From NCBI GenBank assembly GCA_903813345.2, contig CAIIXF020000001.1:7011098-7075097 (forward strand): DNA of 64,000 nt. Direction: 5' to 3'. The notes under the pieces are model-generated. The model searched no databases. It was not told where the DNA came from and worked only from the letters and a program-made list of their open reading frames with translations. Positions 30,762 to 44,600 of this stretch are shown here, one piece after another. A program made the position numbers and the translations under genes. The first letter of the stretch is position 1; every line of letters begins with the position of its first letter. Source of the stretch: Owenia fusiformis (taxonomy: Eukaryota; Annelida; Polychaeta; Sabellida; Oweniidae).

Positions 30762-31449
30762 CTCTCATTGGTTATTATTACCTACCTAAGAATGGATCTA
30801 CTCCTACTTCCATCTTAGTAATTGTCTCGGAACAGTTAATTGAATTACCTTAGAGCCATAAGCATCTTCTATACCAAGGGGAATTAGAATGAACCCATCA
30901 TGTTTTATTTTTATTCATAGGGGCTTTAAATGGGATTCTAAAAGCTATTAGCAGTGTGATGGATGGGCGTCCTAAACCTACATCGGACAATGGATGGGTT
31001 CCGTCAAGGAGATTACTGGTGTACTGCATAATTCACTGTAGATATCATGGCTGTCTAATATTGCAACTGGGGTCTCATTAGTAATGATCAAAATATTTTT
31101 GAATTGTATGCTACTCTTAAACATGATTTGTAGAATAGTGTATCCTTTTAATGTTGGGAAATTATTTGGAGGGAGAGATTTTCCTATCCTCTGAGGAATA
31201 TTGGAAATGAGGGCATTAACCTCCATGTTATCTTTATGATAACCAAAGACCCATGAATATGTGACTGAAGCCTATGTCAAAAGTTATCAATTTTTAATCC
31301 ATTATCTTACTGTCTTAATGGGAGTGTATACTTGTAGACATTCGGCACAAGACAAAACAACCATCCTTGTTTTTATATAATTTTAATTGTTAAATGTGAA
31401 AAATAATGTATTTTACAAAATGAAATACAATTTTAACAAATCAAACAAC

Positions 31450-31640
31450 ATAGTTTAACATATTGTAAAACACAGTCTGTACCTTATTGTAGAGCACAGT
31501 CTGTAGCATACTGTAGAACACAGTCTATATATAACATATTGTAGAAAACAGTCTATACCATATTGTATAACACAGTCTATACCATATTATAGAACACAGT
31601 CTATAAGATATTGCAGGCTACTGTCTATATCATGTTTCTG
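31450..31640. repeat. About 28-bp tandem repeat
   Basis: Seven or so imperfect copies of a unit with catattgtagaacacagtct and atac. Confidence 0.78.
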
Positions 31641-31674
31641 AATACAGTCATTGCCTTTGTAGTTATCCTACCAA

Positions 31675-32010
31675 ACGAAGTTCAGGAGGGATATAAAGAA
31701 ACTATCCATCTAATCCATTCATCTGTCCATTATTATGTTTGTCTGTCCGAGCATTGACTCAAATACTGGTTGACAGATTGTATAAATTGATGCTTATGGG
31801 CATAGGTCCTCTTCTCCAAGAAGGATTTCTAATATGGCTGCTCAATTCCAAATTTTCTAAGAAATGTAATCTTTGATAACTCAAATATCAATTAACAGAC
31901 TTTGTTCAAATGTTATATACTGATGCCTCTGGGACATAAGACCTCTGCTTAGAAAGGCATTTTCAAGATGTCTGCTGAATTCAAAATGGCCACTGAATTT
32001 AAAAATAGGT
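31675..32010 (+). repeat. Degenerate relative of hairpin family C
   Basis: It has ctaccaaacgaagttcagga, gggatataaagaaac, a decayed gtctgtccg tract, and gactcaaatactggttgaca, in the same order as the element at 38735-39482, plus phrases such as aatatggctgctcaattcc. Confidence 0.55.
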
Positions 32011-33284
32011 GGGTTAATAAGGGTGTCTTTCAGATCTCTCCCAGAAACTAATGAAACAACAATGTTTAGTTATCTCTGTTGTTCAGAGTCACTTTAAGGC
32101 TTCTATACTAAAATTCTGACATCTCATCTGAGATGTATTCAATCATTAATAAGGCTTGGCATGCTACTAATAGTTCATTAATATTGCACATCTAATGTAC
32201 ACAATTATGTGCACCTTTAAGATTGTTTACTGAGCCAAAGTGATTCCATTTGAAGTATTCTAGACTAGTAGTCAAATACTACTTCCTCTTCCAATATTAA
32301 ATAACTGTCCTGTGTCTAATAATAGTAAAGAATGGAGAATAGAATAACACTTTATTAAATATTCTAGTAAGTGAAACCCCAAATGACCTCTAATAGTTCA
32401 TCAATCATCTAAAACTCGTATTATATGGCCTATTCTAATGATTGTTCTTATAATCTATATAAATGTTTCTCAGATTTTAATGTAACGTAAACATACACAT
32501 ATGTACAGTATGTAAATTGTGAAAAAGTGAATCACATTTTCGACATAAAGTAAGAAAATAGTTGAGAAATATTTACATTCTTTAACAAGTTTTAACTTTC
32601 AAAGTTAAGTTGCTTTGGGAAACTCTGGTATATGCAATAAACAGTGAAAAGCATGTTAAAATGAAATGTGTATGCCGTATGGAGAATATAGTAAGCATTA
32701 AAGAGGCATACCTTTTTTGAAACATACCCAGTAACAAATATTGACTAAAACTTGCACAATACTTCCTTTACAAAATGAATTAAATGTGGACCCCATGTGA
32801 CAATTTGATTGTCAATTTCAAGGTCATGATTTTTGCATGTACATGCATACTCATTTTATTTTTGAAACAACTTTATTTTTGGAATTTTCATGATTATCAG
32901 CCATCAATTTTTCATTGCATCCTATTCATTAGGACGGTTTGCCTATTTAACATTTACTTATTCAAGGCTATTACAACTGGTAAGGTAAAGAAAACACAAA
33001 GTATGCAATTGAACATATATGTTGATATAGAAATAATCAGACATACACTTCATGGTTTTATGAAAAATTACTCATTTAACATCATTCATCTCTTCATAAA
33101 GCTCGGAATGTACATAACATAAGATTATAAAGAAGGAGTGATTTAAAGAGATATTTTTCTTCATAAATGACCAAGTTGTCATCATAAAATATGAATAAGA
33201 AGAGTTTGGCTGAGGTGAAGCATCTCAGAGGAATAATTGAATTTAAAATAATCTAATGATCAATCAAGAAGAGGTGATATAATG

Positions 33285-33515
33285 TTGTATCTCATACTTG
33301 AGTGGGTTTGGGGTAGATATCACCCGGGAATATATATCATATCTAGATATAGGGTATATCCCTCGGGAAATATTTATATCTCCCCTTGGTCCCTTCAGTC
33401 CCTCGGGTTGATATAAATATATTCCTCAGTATATAACCTATATCCAAAACCTCCCAGTACATAACCCTCATATATCCACTGTTTTTTGACTCGGCATTGG
33501 CAGTTGGTGGCTGTA
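33285..33515 (+). repeat. Repeat with CCTCGGG/ATATATC phrases, copy 2
   Basis: It contains atctcatacttgagtgggt, ggggtagatatcacccggga, then atatccctcgggaaatat and inverted partners (cccctcgggttgatataaat-like). The first part is the inverse of 10740-10800; the second resembles 53670-54050. Confidence 0.65.
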
Positions 33516-34293
33516 ATAGGTTGTTACACATGTGTAACTATATGAGGTGATAGCATTGTGTCCTGTAACGCCTTTAATATTGTATTCATTTGTTTAGGTA
33601 CTATTTCGAGTTCTATACATATTTGAGAAATTCCAAATCATTGTACTTATATCAATTATGAATAAAATATTCTTAAAATCACCCCTTGTCGTTTACAATT
33701 AAGCACCTTAATGAATAATTAAAACATCATTATTGGACAATAAATGTCGTAACAATATAATTGAGCAGTGAAAGGTTGCAACACATTTTAATAAAAAATC
33801 AACAATAATTTATTGTTTATACATGAAATTCAGAATGCACAGGTGATCCAATGCTCCATTCACATTGTGATACTTCATATACAGTACAAGTGTATCCCAT
33901 GTATGTGTAACCTTGTAGTTCATGTATATTTCATGTATAGTACTATGCACTAAAGTAGTTCATGTATTTCATAAATATATTAGTAGATGTAGCCCATGTA
34001 TATTTCAAGTTTGTGTACTCTAGTAGTCCATGTATAGTTCATATATATGCCATCTAGTAGTCCATGTGGAGAAATATGTTTCGGGAGCGAGTAAATGGTG
34101 GTGTGAAACTGACGATTTCACATTTGCAATGAGAGAATCATGGTTCGAGCGCAAGGAATGTAGTTCACGAGCTCAGAACTGATGTTCATGTTGGCCTGTG
34201 TATAGTCATTGAATGTCATTGTATTGAACGTATAGTCTATGGCTGTCACATTGTATGGACTGTGTACATGTAGTATATGGGAGTCGCATTGTA

Positions 34294-34785
34294 ACACCCC
34301 AGTCACATTTGTCGTACGGAGGCCGTGCGTCGACCGCAGATCAATTAAATTAGTATATTTCTGCGGCGAGCGTAGTAAAAGTATGCTCGCCTTGCGGCCT
34401 CCGTACGGCGTATCCAGTTTTTTACAGGCCGCAAGGTCGCCGTAGAAATTATAACTCGGAGTTATAATTTTTGTTCATTTCTGAGGTCCCCGTAGAAATC
34501 AACTGGCTCAACAAGATTGAATCATTATTTGTCAATGTTTCACGATCACTTTTCATTTGATATTACATCCTAGCACTACGAATAACATTTATAAATTGTC
34601 CCGATGTAAATAAAATGAAAAAAGTATTATTTATCAACAGAAATTTAATATTTACCGTGCGGCTGCCGTGGGAAATGTGACTGCAAAAGTATGAGAGCGC
34701 AGAAATTCCACGGCGAGCGTAGAAATGTTACTGGCCGCAGAAATGATAGACCGCAAGGTCGCCGTAGGAAATGTGACTGGGGTGT
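34294..34785. mobile_element. 492-bp GC-rich MITE
   Basis: Perfect inverted ends acaccccagtcacattt and aaatgtgactggggtgt. The interior has mirrored phrases ggaggccgtgcg, ccgcaaggtcgccgtag and cggcgagcgtag in both orientations. It is rich in CG compared with its surroundings. Confidence 0.8.
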
Positions 34786-35399
34786 AAGGTGTATTAAGTC
34801 AATGAATGTCATATTGTATCGGTGTCACTTTATATAGGTGAAAAGTTGAGAGTGTAATATTGAGTTAGAGGGCCGTTCTGTCTGTACAGTATGATACTGT
34901 ATGACATATAATGGGTGTTTTGTGCGGTACATATGCGATTACATTCATCAAACCCCCCCCCCTGGCTACACCTATGTACATGTACATGTGTAATAAGAGT
35001 GCTCCGAGACTGTACCTACCAGGTGGCATAGAACAATCGGATTACCACAATTCATGAATTGGAACATTGTCCACTCCAATGCAAAACTGAATTAAATTAT
35101 ACATTAATAAAAGGACTAGTTACATAAGATTGATAAGTTACATTGGACTGACTAGTTACATGTGATTGATTAGTTACATTGGACTGACTAGTTACATGAG
35201 ACTATCTATAAAACAAGAAATAATACAAAAACATGTTTTATGTAATGTTCTATATGGGATCAAATCTAGCAGTACACTCTTAAAATGCATATTACTATAT
35301 TATACATATATAACTTATGCAGAAGTTAGATAAATTAATCTGCTATATGTACAAAGCCTAAACAGTCTATTAACAGATCTATGAAGTTTAAGTACATGT

Positions 35400-35900
35400 A
35401 TGGTAAAATCTGTAAATTGGAAACATCAGTAAGTAGAACACCTCTGTAAGTCAAACACCTCCTTGAATGGAACACATTATAAAATCTTCCTTCCCTCTTA
35501 GAGGAAGATCTCCCCAGTAGAACATTACTTTGGGGTACCAGAAAGGCATTTCACTCACACAGGTTTTACTCAACTTCATTTTTACTATATATACATTATG
35601 TTTTCTTATGATGAATTTCTCCTTGTAATTAACCCTCATTGTTATGAATACCTCCTTGTTGATAGCAGTAGATACACCTCATTACTATTTTTCTCTACTA
35701 AACACCTCATTGTGCTGAATACCTCTCTGTATATAATACTCTTTATTATTAGTACCTCATTGTATATAACGCCTCATTGATGTAAATACCTCACTGTACT
35801 TCCTCTTTGTACTTGATACCTAATACCTCTTTTGTAAATACCTCTTTGTAGTTAACACCTCATTGTTCTGAATACCCCTTTGTAGTGAACATACTTTTAT
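35400..35900. repeat. CACCTC-phrase repeat block
   Basis: The first part (35405-35575) ends in acacaggttttact, like the pogo-like ends elsewhere. The second part repeats short units such as gaatacctctttgta and aacacctcattgt, about 20 bases each. Confidence 0.65.
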
Positions 35901-37599
35901 GAATATATACAGGTTCATGGGATTATAACTTTAGCCTATGTACATGATAAAACAGTTGAATTGTTAAGTATGTAACAGCTGAAGTTTATAATATACATGT
36001 ATGTACATGAATAAGGGATATAACAGTTGAAACTCATAGTCTATATACTATATATAGTATGTATTATAATGAAGATCGTTGGTTGTGTGCATATTTCATC
36101 ATGGTGCATTATTTTAATATCATCATCTTTGCAAGTGTTTTATTTTTCATTGAACACATCTTTAAATGATGGCTAGACTGACAAGACAGTTTCCTCCGTG
36201 ATACACTAAATTGCGATATACAGCAATTTTTACGCCAAGTGCCTCCTACACATTTTTTCACTCATCTGTAGGTTTTCACTTCCAATAGAGAGTGTATTAT
36301 GGCACGTAGCTCAATACACAATGATTTGAGAATATTTCATTTCCAGACAGATATATTCATTTAAATATTTTTCACCACTTTTTGTTTCCATCTCTTGTTG
36401 CCTTGACCTGGGTAACTCGCTCTGATATATCTAAGTATTGTGAAAGGATCTACATGTATCTATTTCGATACTCAGACTTCTATGAAATCTCTGTCACATA
36501 CTTATAACGAACCTTCAGTATAACTGTATGCACAGTAGCTATTGTGAGAATCGGGAAGACTAGGAACACACTATCGCTTAAATAGTTGGCATCCAGGATA
36601 ATTTTTATCTGAAAATAAAAATAGATAATGATAAATTATTGTACTATAAAGTATGAGGAGGATTGATGATCCCTTGAGTTTTCATAATTTTACAATGAAA
36701 GATCACCAAATGAAGAGGTTTGATTGGTCACTATAAGTCACATGATTCAATTCTCAAGATAAGCAGCCAGACATTCTGAGTAATGGTGCAAATAAATCCC
36801 ATAAGGAGACAAGTCCCATAGCACAAGTTATCAATATTCCTGACCAGTGTGATCTTTATGATTGATCATCTCATGTGTGATCATCCAGAAACATCTTGGA
36901 AACATAAACAGAAACATAATGGAGTAGTTTTGAATAATTTAACATTAAAAGTCTGGGGCCTTGTCTTGTCATTGCCCTTGCACCAATAATATGATTGATG
37001 TTAGTTATATAGTCATTAGCTTGTACACTGGGATGGCCACCATTATTAATATTTTGAGAGTATCTGAGTTTAGTCAGACTGGCAAATTGATATTTTGAAA
37101 GGAAAATCTTGCTACCATGCAAAAATAGCCTGCAAATATCAGTATCTGGGCTAATACACTAAAATAATATTATTATTATAATTTTATAGATGTTATTTGT
37201 TGGAGAGGGGTTTCTTAATAAGTAGCAGAAGCTGTTTTCTACACTTGTATTCTCCACTAAAAAATCTATGGTTGAAACTCAAATATTTTTACAATATTTT
37301 GAATACCACAGACCATACCTCTACATATAATTCGCATAATCCAAAAAAAACTAAGGCACATTGAAGTATATTGATTTATGTAGGCGTTCCTCTGACATAA
37401 ATATCTCCATGTGATTTATGGACTACTGTATGAGCTGATAGGCTGCAGGTTAAAACAGTCCATTATTCTGGTATACCTTTATTAGAAGATAAGCAAGATC
37501 AATATACACAATGTCTCCTCCATAGCGGATAATTATAATGATGTAGAAACAGAGTTTTAAACCTCCTATTGAAGATACAGGATGAAAGCTCATTTGAAA

Positions 37600-38690
37600 T
37601 TATAACATATATCATAATTCTTTGAATAATATTGTTGATAAATTATTTTGCATTCAGTATATTGTATATTTATTAAAATGTTAACATACCGGTATATCAT
37701 AATTCTTTGAATAATATTGTTGGTAAATAGTAATTATTTTTGCATTCAATATGTTGTATATTTATTAAAATGTTGACATATATCATAATTCTTTGAATAA
37801 TATTGTTGATTAATAATAATTATTTTGCATTCAATATATTGTATATGTATGAAAATGTTAACATATATCAATGCTTTGAATAATATTGTTGATAAATAAT
37901 AATTATTTTGCATTCAATATGTTGTATATTTATTAAAATGTTAACATATATCATAATTCTTTGAATAATATCGTTGATTAATAATAATTATTTTGCATTC
38001 AATATATTGTATATTTATTAAAATGTTAACATACCGGTATATCATAATTCTTTGAATAATATTGTTGGTAAATAGTAATTATTTTGCATTCAATGTATCG
38101 TATATTTATTAAAATGTTAACATATATCATAATGCTTTGAATAATATTGTTGATTAATAATAATTATTTTGCATTCAGTATATTGTATATTTATTAAAAT
38201 GTTAACATACCGGTATATCATAATTCTTTGAATAATATTGTTGGTAAATAGTAATTATTTTGCATTCAGTATATTGTATATTTATTAAAATGTTAACATA
38301 CCGGTATATCATAATTCTTTGAATAATATTGTTGGTAAATAGTAATTATTTTGCATTCAATATATTACATATTTATTAAAATGTTGACATATATCAATGC
38401 TTTGAATAATATTGTTGATTAATAATAATTATTTTGCATTCAATATATTGTATATTTATTAAAATGTTGACATATATCATAATTCTTTGAATAATATTGT
38501 TGATTATTAATAATTATTTTGCATTCAATATATTTTATATTTATTAAGATGTTAACACTATCATAATGCTTTGAATAATATTGTTGATTAATAATAATTA
38601 TTTTGCATTCAATATTTTGTTTATTTATTAAAATGTTAACAGATATCATAATGCTTTGAATAATATTGTTGATTAATAATAATTATTTTG
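37600..38690 (+). repeat. AT-rich 86-bp satellite array
   Basis: About 13 copies of a unit containing atcataattctttgaataat, attgttgattaataataatt, gcattcaatatattgtatat and attaaaatgttaacatat. Variants with accggtatatc or gttggtaaatag alternate in parts, which suggests higher-order duplication. Confidence 0.92.
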
Positions 38691-38734
38691 GTGTTCACTT
38701 TTCAAGGTTCCTTAATACATGTATATGAGTCATT

Positions 38735-39482
38735 ATCCCAACGAACGTTCGTTAGGGATATAGTGAAGCCCTCCGTCCGTCCGTCTGTCCGTCAGTCTGT
38801 CAGTCCGTCAGTCAGTCAGTCAGTCCGTCCGTCTGTCCGGAAGATAACTCAAATACTAGTTGACAGATTTTCTTCATATTTAGTGGAAAGATGTATATTG
38901 GTGAATAGTTTTACGCAAAAAAAAAAATTTTCAAGATGGCAGCCGCTTTAAAAATGACGGGACTTTTTCGCAAAAATCATAAATTTTTCATTCTAAACCA
39001 AAGTAATTAATATTATTGTTTGAAATTTTGGTAGTGTATTTACAACATTTATCTATTTCACATATATTCTGTGTTTTTCATCCTGACCCCTGTATGGACA
39101 GGAAAACAGAAATTTTCGCTAATTTTTAGATCTTTCTGAAGTATAGCTTTATTATACTCAAATTAAAGGCAATTAAGAGTGGATTGCAAATATTGTATCT
39201 TTTTTCTGATTCGAGCCTCGTAAAATTCAAAATGGCCGTCTAATGTACGATTTCGCAATAATTTTTACGATCCCTTCAAAGTATGGCTATATTATACTCA
39301 AATTGAAGGAATTTTGGAGTAGATCACAATTATGGTATTATTTTTCAGATTTGTACCTCAGAAAATTCAAAATGGGTGCTTTGCAGGAATTCGCAATTCT
39401 AAAATCTAATTTTTTCATTTTCAACCAAAGTAATGAGTATAATTGATTGGAATTCGGTAATTGATATTTTGTTCGTTGGGAT
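38735..39482 (+). mobile_element. Hairpin-plus-CCGTC element, family C
   Basis: Ends atcccaacgaac (38735-38746) and gttcgttgggat (39471-39482) are a perfect 12-bp inverted pair. At the left the terminus folds on itself (aacgaacgttcgtt). Then follow a ccgtccgtccgtctgtcc tract, aactcaaatactagttgaca, and a body with tactcaaattaaaggcaatt and attcaaaatggccgtc repeated in variants. Confidence 0.75.
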
Positions 39483-41066
39483 TCGCTACTCCGCGGAGTT
39501 GCCGTTATCTAGTTCGAGAGGTGTTCAGATTAGTTCTACTGTACCTGTCACTGCAAACTTTAGGCATGTCATTTTTGCATATTTTGCATTATATTTATAT
39601 AATTTGACATCCCAGACCTACCTGTAAAATGTAAAATGTCTGATATCTTAAAATGCCATTTATTTACTTTGACCACCTTATAGTAGAATAGAATTAGGAA
39701 TAACAATTTTATACATCATATTATAATATAAAGCATGATTATTGTTCAATGTGGAGCATAAATTAATAGATGAAATGAAGATCTTGTGTTGGAAGTTAGG
39801 GTCAATATTTGCTTTTGTCATAATCTGTCGATCTTTAATGAAGTTTGCATCATCTCCAATAACCAGTTCTTTTATACAGAATGTATGAACATAAGTGATA
39901 ATTTTATCACATACAAAATACAATCAGTCAATTTACATGTTGATCCATGGTGTAAGTCAAAATACATCATTATCAATGCTAAATAAAGCGTGTCACACAA
40001 GGTGAAGACCTACAAGCTCAAATGGATACATGATTGGTTTGGGTGTAACTTGCTCTCATTAAAAAACAATGGCAAATGCAAAATCAATATATTGGTAGAA
40101 CTCAATTTTTTGCAAATCTGAATAACCTCAATGAATTTGCATGTATGCTACACAAAATGTGTGTTTCTATAACTACAGAATACATAATTTATACATACAA
40201 AAATATTTTTCTTTGAGAGTTGAGGATATTATGAAACACTCTCATTTTTATCTGTTAATGCCTTTGGTGAGTACATAGTCAAACAAAACTATTTCAAATA
40301 GCCTTGCATAAAGATGATATTTATGGTATTCCTGCTTTGCAAGTTGTCAAGATCTTCTCGTTTATTGCCAAAGCGAAGGCGAAAATAAAATATCCCATTG
40401 ACAGTAATGAAGTCTTTTGTATTCCCAGAAAAAGAAGGTCTGAATATATTGATCTTGCATGTGTGTTATAAAAATAGTGTACTATTTTCTAACTTCAAAA
40501 TGACACATCTCCTACGATTAGGGCATTTATGATTTTATTAATTCAGGAAATGATAAGGGTAATGAGTTTTTTTGAACTGTCAAAACATTTTAGTGTAAAG
40601 GGTCACAGGCTTTGATCAACCTTATGGTTTGCTAGTTAGCAAAGCAGATATTTGTTCTAACCATGGGCATTCAAACTATAGAAAGCCCATGTTCTAACTT
40701 AGCAGGAGTGGGCTATGTCATCATTCACATATTCACCTATATGTTATTTATGAGTTTCAATTAGCTCGCCCTTCATTTCTTGTTCCCAAAGTAGTCATAA
40801 GTAATCACTCTTGACAGAGGGATTCAAATAGAGTTAAAATTGTAGTTTTAGTCCTGTCAGTATTATTGCAAGTATTTGCGTGTTATCATAACGCACCTTG
40901 GGGTTTCCAGAAATTATTAAGAAGCAATCGTTTTAGTTGCAGTCTCCAAATTTGCTGAGATTTGTTTGACAAATATGAAATGTAATATTAAAGAACAGAG
41001 TTTAAAACCTATGAAATTGTTTAAATAAACCTCACCTGTGTTATGTACATGTCCAACTGCTATCTG

Positions 41067-41611
41067 CTAGCCTGTTTTAGACTCCAAAGTGTCATCTATA
41101 TAATCTATACTGGGATGTAGAGTCAAAATTGTAGGTTTCTCATAGTCCTTCATCATTTCTTTATCTCTGTCAGACTCAGGGGAGTCACAATTACAATCTT
41201 TAGGAGAAATGTCCTCCTCACGTTCAGTATTATTTTCCATAGTATGGTCTTGATTGTCTGAACTGCCACTGTCTCTTAATGATTCTTCACTTTTTGACAT
41301 TTTTGCCCCTTTTTTCGAGTTAGGCCTACTGGTTTTAACACCATTGTCATTGCTATTTGACCTTGGCCCTATGTGCCTATTTCCTTTTTTCTTTAACTTC
41401 GGAGAATGTCCCTTTTTCTCACAATTTTTTGTATTATCGTGAATGTTATTACCATTGAAGTGGGTATCATTGGGTTCTTTGTTCGAATCATTTAATAACT
41501 TTTCCGTTTCTTCTTGATTCATTGCATCTTTTTTAGTAAGGAATTTTTTATCCCTGATGATGGGTGTTTTATCTTGGTGACCAGTGGATGGTTTGTCAGC
41601 AGTCATCGGGA
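41067..41611 (-). CDS. Kv2 C-terminal exon B with stop
   Basis: Acceptor attccag; the split codon gives Val, then [14 protein letters not shown]. It is rich in Asn, Lys, Ser, Asp and Glu ([38 protein letters not shown]) and ends [16 protein letters not shown] and TAG. It has many possible phosphorylation sites. No domain is recognised. Confidence 0.78.
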
Positions 41612-44600
41612 CTGGAATCAAACATAAAATACATACTGTATACTCTGACTTACACATAGCACACATGTAATACACAACAAAACATGATGATTTTATTTAC
41701 ATGTTAAATTTGTAATTTGGTGATGGTCTCATATTATTTATAATTGAATTTTATCATTTTACTTTTGATATGCAACGGAGAAAATTCTGAAATTGTAAAT
41801 CTATCACAAAGACACTTGAAATTCTTAATTTTTGCATGCTTGGATTAAATTTAGTAGTACAATTTGATATAATATATATTCATATCTCACATTGAAATAT
41901 AAAATTAAGCTCTAAAATATATTAACAAATATATCTTTAAAGTGTTTATGTACCTTACAAACCTAAGTACATGTAAATAATAACATGTACAGTTTCACCC
42001 AAATAATATGTACAGTTTAACCCAAAGAACCTGTATAATTTCACCCAAGTTCTTTGAAGCAAAATGCCAAATTAAGCTGGCAAAGCAAGAGAAAAGTTAA
42101 AAGGTTAATTCTGTCATGGAACTCTGAATGCGATATAGAGATTCCTATTTCTGTATCTATTAAAGTTTAAAAGCTAAGCAATGTAAATGTCTTCAATAGC
42201 AGAAATAGCAAGTTTGTCATCATTACATTGAAGAGTTATATTAGCCAATTTGTTCCAAGATTCATAAGAGTGTGCAATGAAGACACAAATAAAAGAAGCA
42301 ATGGTGGAAAAGATAAGCAGTAAAATTGCAGAGCAAACTAAGCTAACAAAATTCAAGGCAGATGCACCTGTAGTATTAACAGTTAGAAAATCTAGAAAGT
42401 GCTAAAAGTTGAAAAAAATAAAAATGATCATACATTACTGTATATACCTCACCAGGGGCCTTGCTGTTCTTATCATATTCAGGGCTATTTAATTCTAAAC
42501 CTCATGATGTTCTCAAGTGAATAAAAATTGATATTCAAAGCTCACCAGATAAATAACATAATTTAAGTTGGTCATACAATAAAAATTCACACTTAACATG
42601 TACTTATAAAAAAACTGACTGAATTCTGTATTTGTGTAAACTGTGTGTGATTGACTCAATCTTTTGTTTGTGCCAAGTTTACATTTTGAGTGAGTTACTT
42701 TTGGGTGAATCTTGTGAAAATAAAAAAAGAATAGAATTGCCATGACATTTATTTTTATAAAGATCACCGACAAGGAGGATTGGCTCCCAGGATCGAAACT
42801 CGATATTTTCCAACAATGAAAACGTCGAAATGTCGTTATTTTCTGAAATTAAAACCGACTATAAATTCAAAATAAACAGTTCAAAAGATTCGAACCAATA
42901 TCTCGATCGTTTCTTGTGAGTTTTGGAATTTTTCGTTTGGAAATAAGACCAAAATTCACGATTTAAATGTTGAAGTGAACAAAATGGCGGCTGTTTGAAT
43001 TCGAATTTTGTATTACGACATACCCATATATGGGACAGAATATCGGTGGTGCACTCTGGGAGCCAATCCTCCTTGGATCACCGAGGCAAAACATATGCAC
43101 TAGAATTGGCAAGAGCTTTATAGCTTTTTCTGACAAGTTGGTTGCCATAGTAACAAATTGCGAAGTTGCCATGGCAACCACATACCTGGCTTTGGAGATT
43201 TTTGTTGGTAGCTGGCGAGCTTTTTGCCTGTATTAGGACTTGCATGGTGCTGCCTTCTGCCAGACAAAGGGGGCTTTCTGATGCAATCCCTGTGTTTGCC
43301 TGAACTTTCCTGGTGTGTGAGAGATTCATTGGAAGTATGACTGTGTAAACCATCAGCTTCAATGTCAGCAAAGCGTGCTTTATGCTTGCCAAAACCAGCA
43401 GACTTAGTCTTGCGTAAAACATGCGGATGAAGATGGGAATGAAGACAGTTTGGTGCCCCTCCACCATTATTTCCCAGACTTTCCCTGAACTCTGATCTTT
43501 GGTACAGCATATTGGGATTAACTGATGGTTGCTTATGCCAAGTAGTGCTTAAACCATCAGGTAACCTCTGTACTACCTGATCAGATACCTTTTTACATGG
43601 TCTTGTGAACTTCCCAGGACATTCTAATGGTAAAATAGGCAGTACATTGCTAAGTATAGGAATTGGCTGATCCAGTGGATTAATGTATACATTTTGTGGT
43701 GGGCATTTTGAGGGGTAATTAGGAGGGGAGGGTGTATTTGCATAATTAGGGGGGCTTTTAGAGCTACCTGTAGTGACAGGCTGCAGTTCATAGAGCTCTT
43801 CTCCTCCAGATCTGCCATTGCTATCATCTCCCTCGTTGTTGTACGTATTACTGGCATCCTAAAATAATATAAGGTTGTATAAAAATAGCAAAAGCTTACA
43901 ATATTTGTGATCAAAATTCTTGTATTATTACACAACTTTATAGTTTACAAACCATTTATTCAGAAAGTAAGTGACACTTGTGCTGAAAATAGCATTGATG
44001 GATGTAAAATGTAATGGTTCATCCCTTAACTGCATAAACCTTCTGATTTATACAGGGTTGGCCAAAAAAACAAATACCCAAGTTTAAATACTGTCATATG
44101 ATACAGTATATGTTAAACCATGCCATGTATTATATATCATTTAAAAGTAAATCATTTGCTAACAAAATAACACCATCCAATTGCTTTCTCGTGGAGATTA
44201 AATTGACACCAGGGGTGTCATGAGCGGCCAAAAATCAAAAAATGAAAATTCCCAAATTTCCATCCATATTGCAGTCACAGTTGCACTCTATATGCTTGAA
44301 GAATCATCATAAAGGAGCATGCAATTCTAACTTGGATTATGAATATTTTCTGATCATGAACATGGGTGTATCTTTTAGATCCATGCATTATCTTCAAGAA
44401 AAGTATATATATGGATAATTTAGTTAATCAGACCTAAGTGATATTGAAGGGGCAATGGACCAATCAGCATACTTTTTCAAAAATGTTGACCTAATTTTCA
44501 CCAAATATGCAACCTTTTATTATATTGTTGAATGCATAATTAGAATGTGCTTTGAGACATGTTTGATTTCCTAAAAGGAAAAGTTGATTGCTCCAGGGAC

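Larger units (their letters stand above)
26975..41066. other. Fourteen-kb gap between UBE2W and Kv2 without recognisable genes
   Basis: The two genes converge on it. It contains tandem arrays, MITEs and a hairpin element listed separately. The stretches 28000-30450, 32100-33250 and 39500-41066 show nothing I can name beyond AT-rich DNA; open frames there are under about 115 codons and without family motifs. Confidence 0.6.

Noticed and set aside
37600-38690. CRISPR-like regular repeats
   Set aside because: The units are continuous and diverge gradually, with no unique spacers, in an animal genome.
41254-41442. Plus-strand open frame rich in Phe and Leu
   Set aside because: Antisense of the Lys/Ser/Asn-rich Kv2 tail exon.
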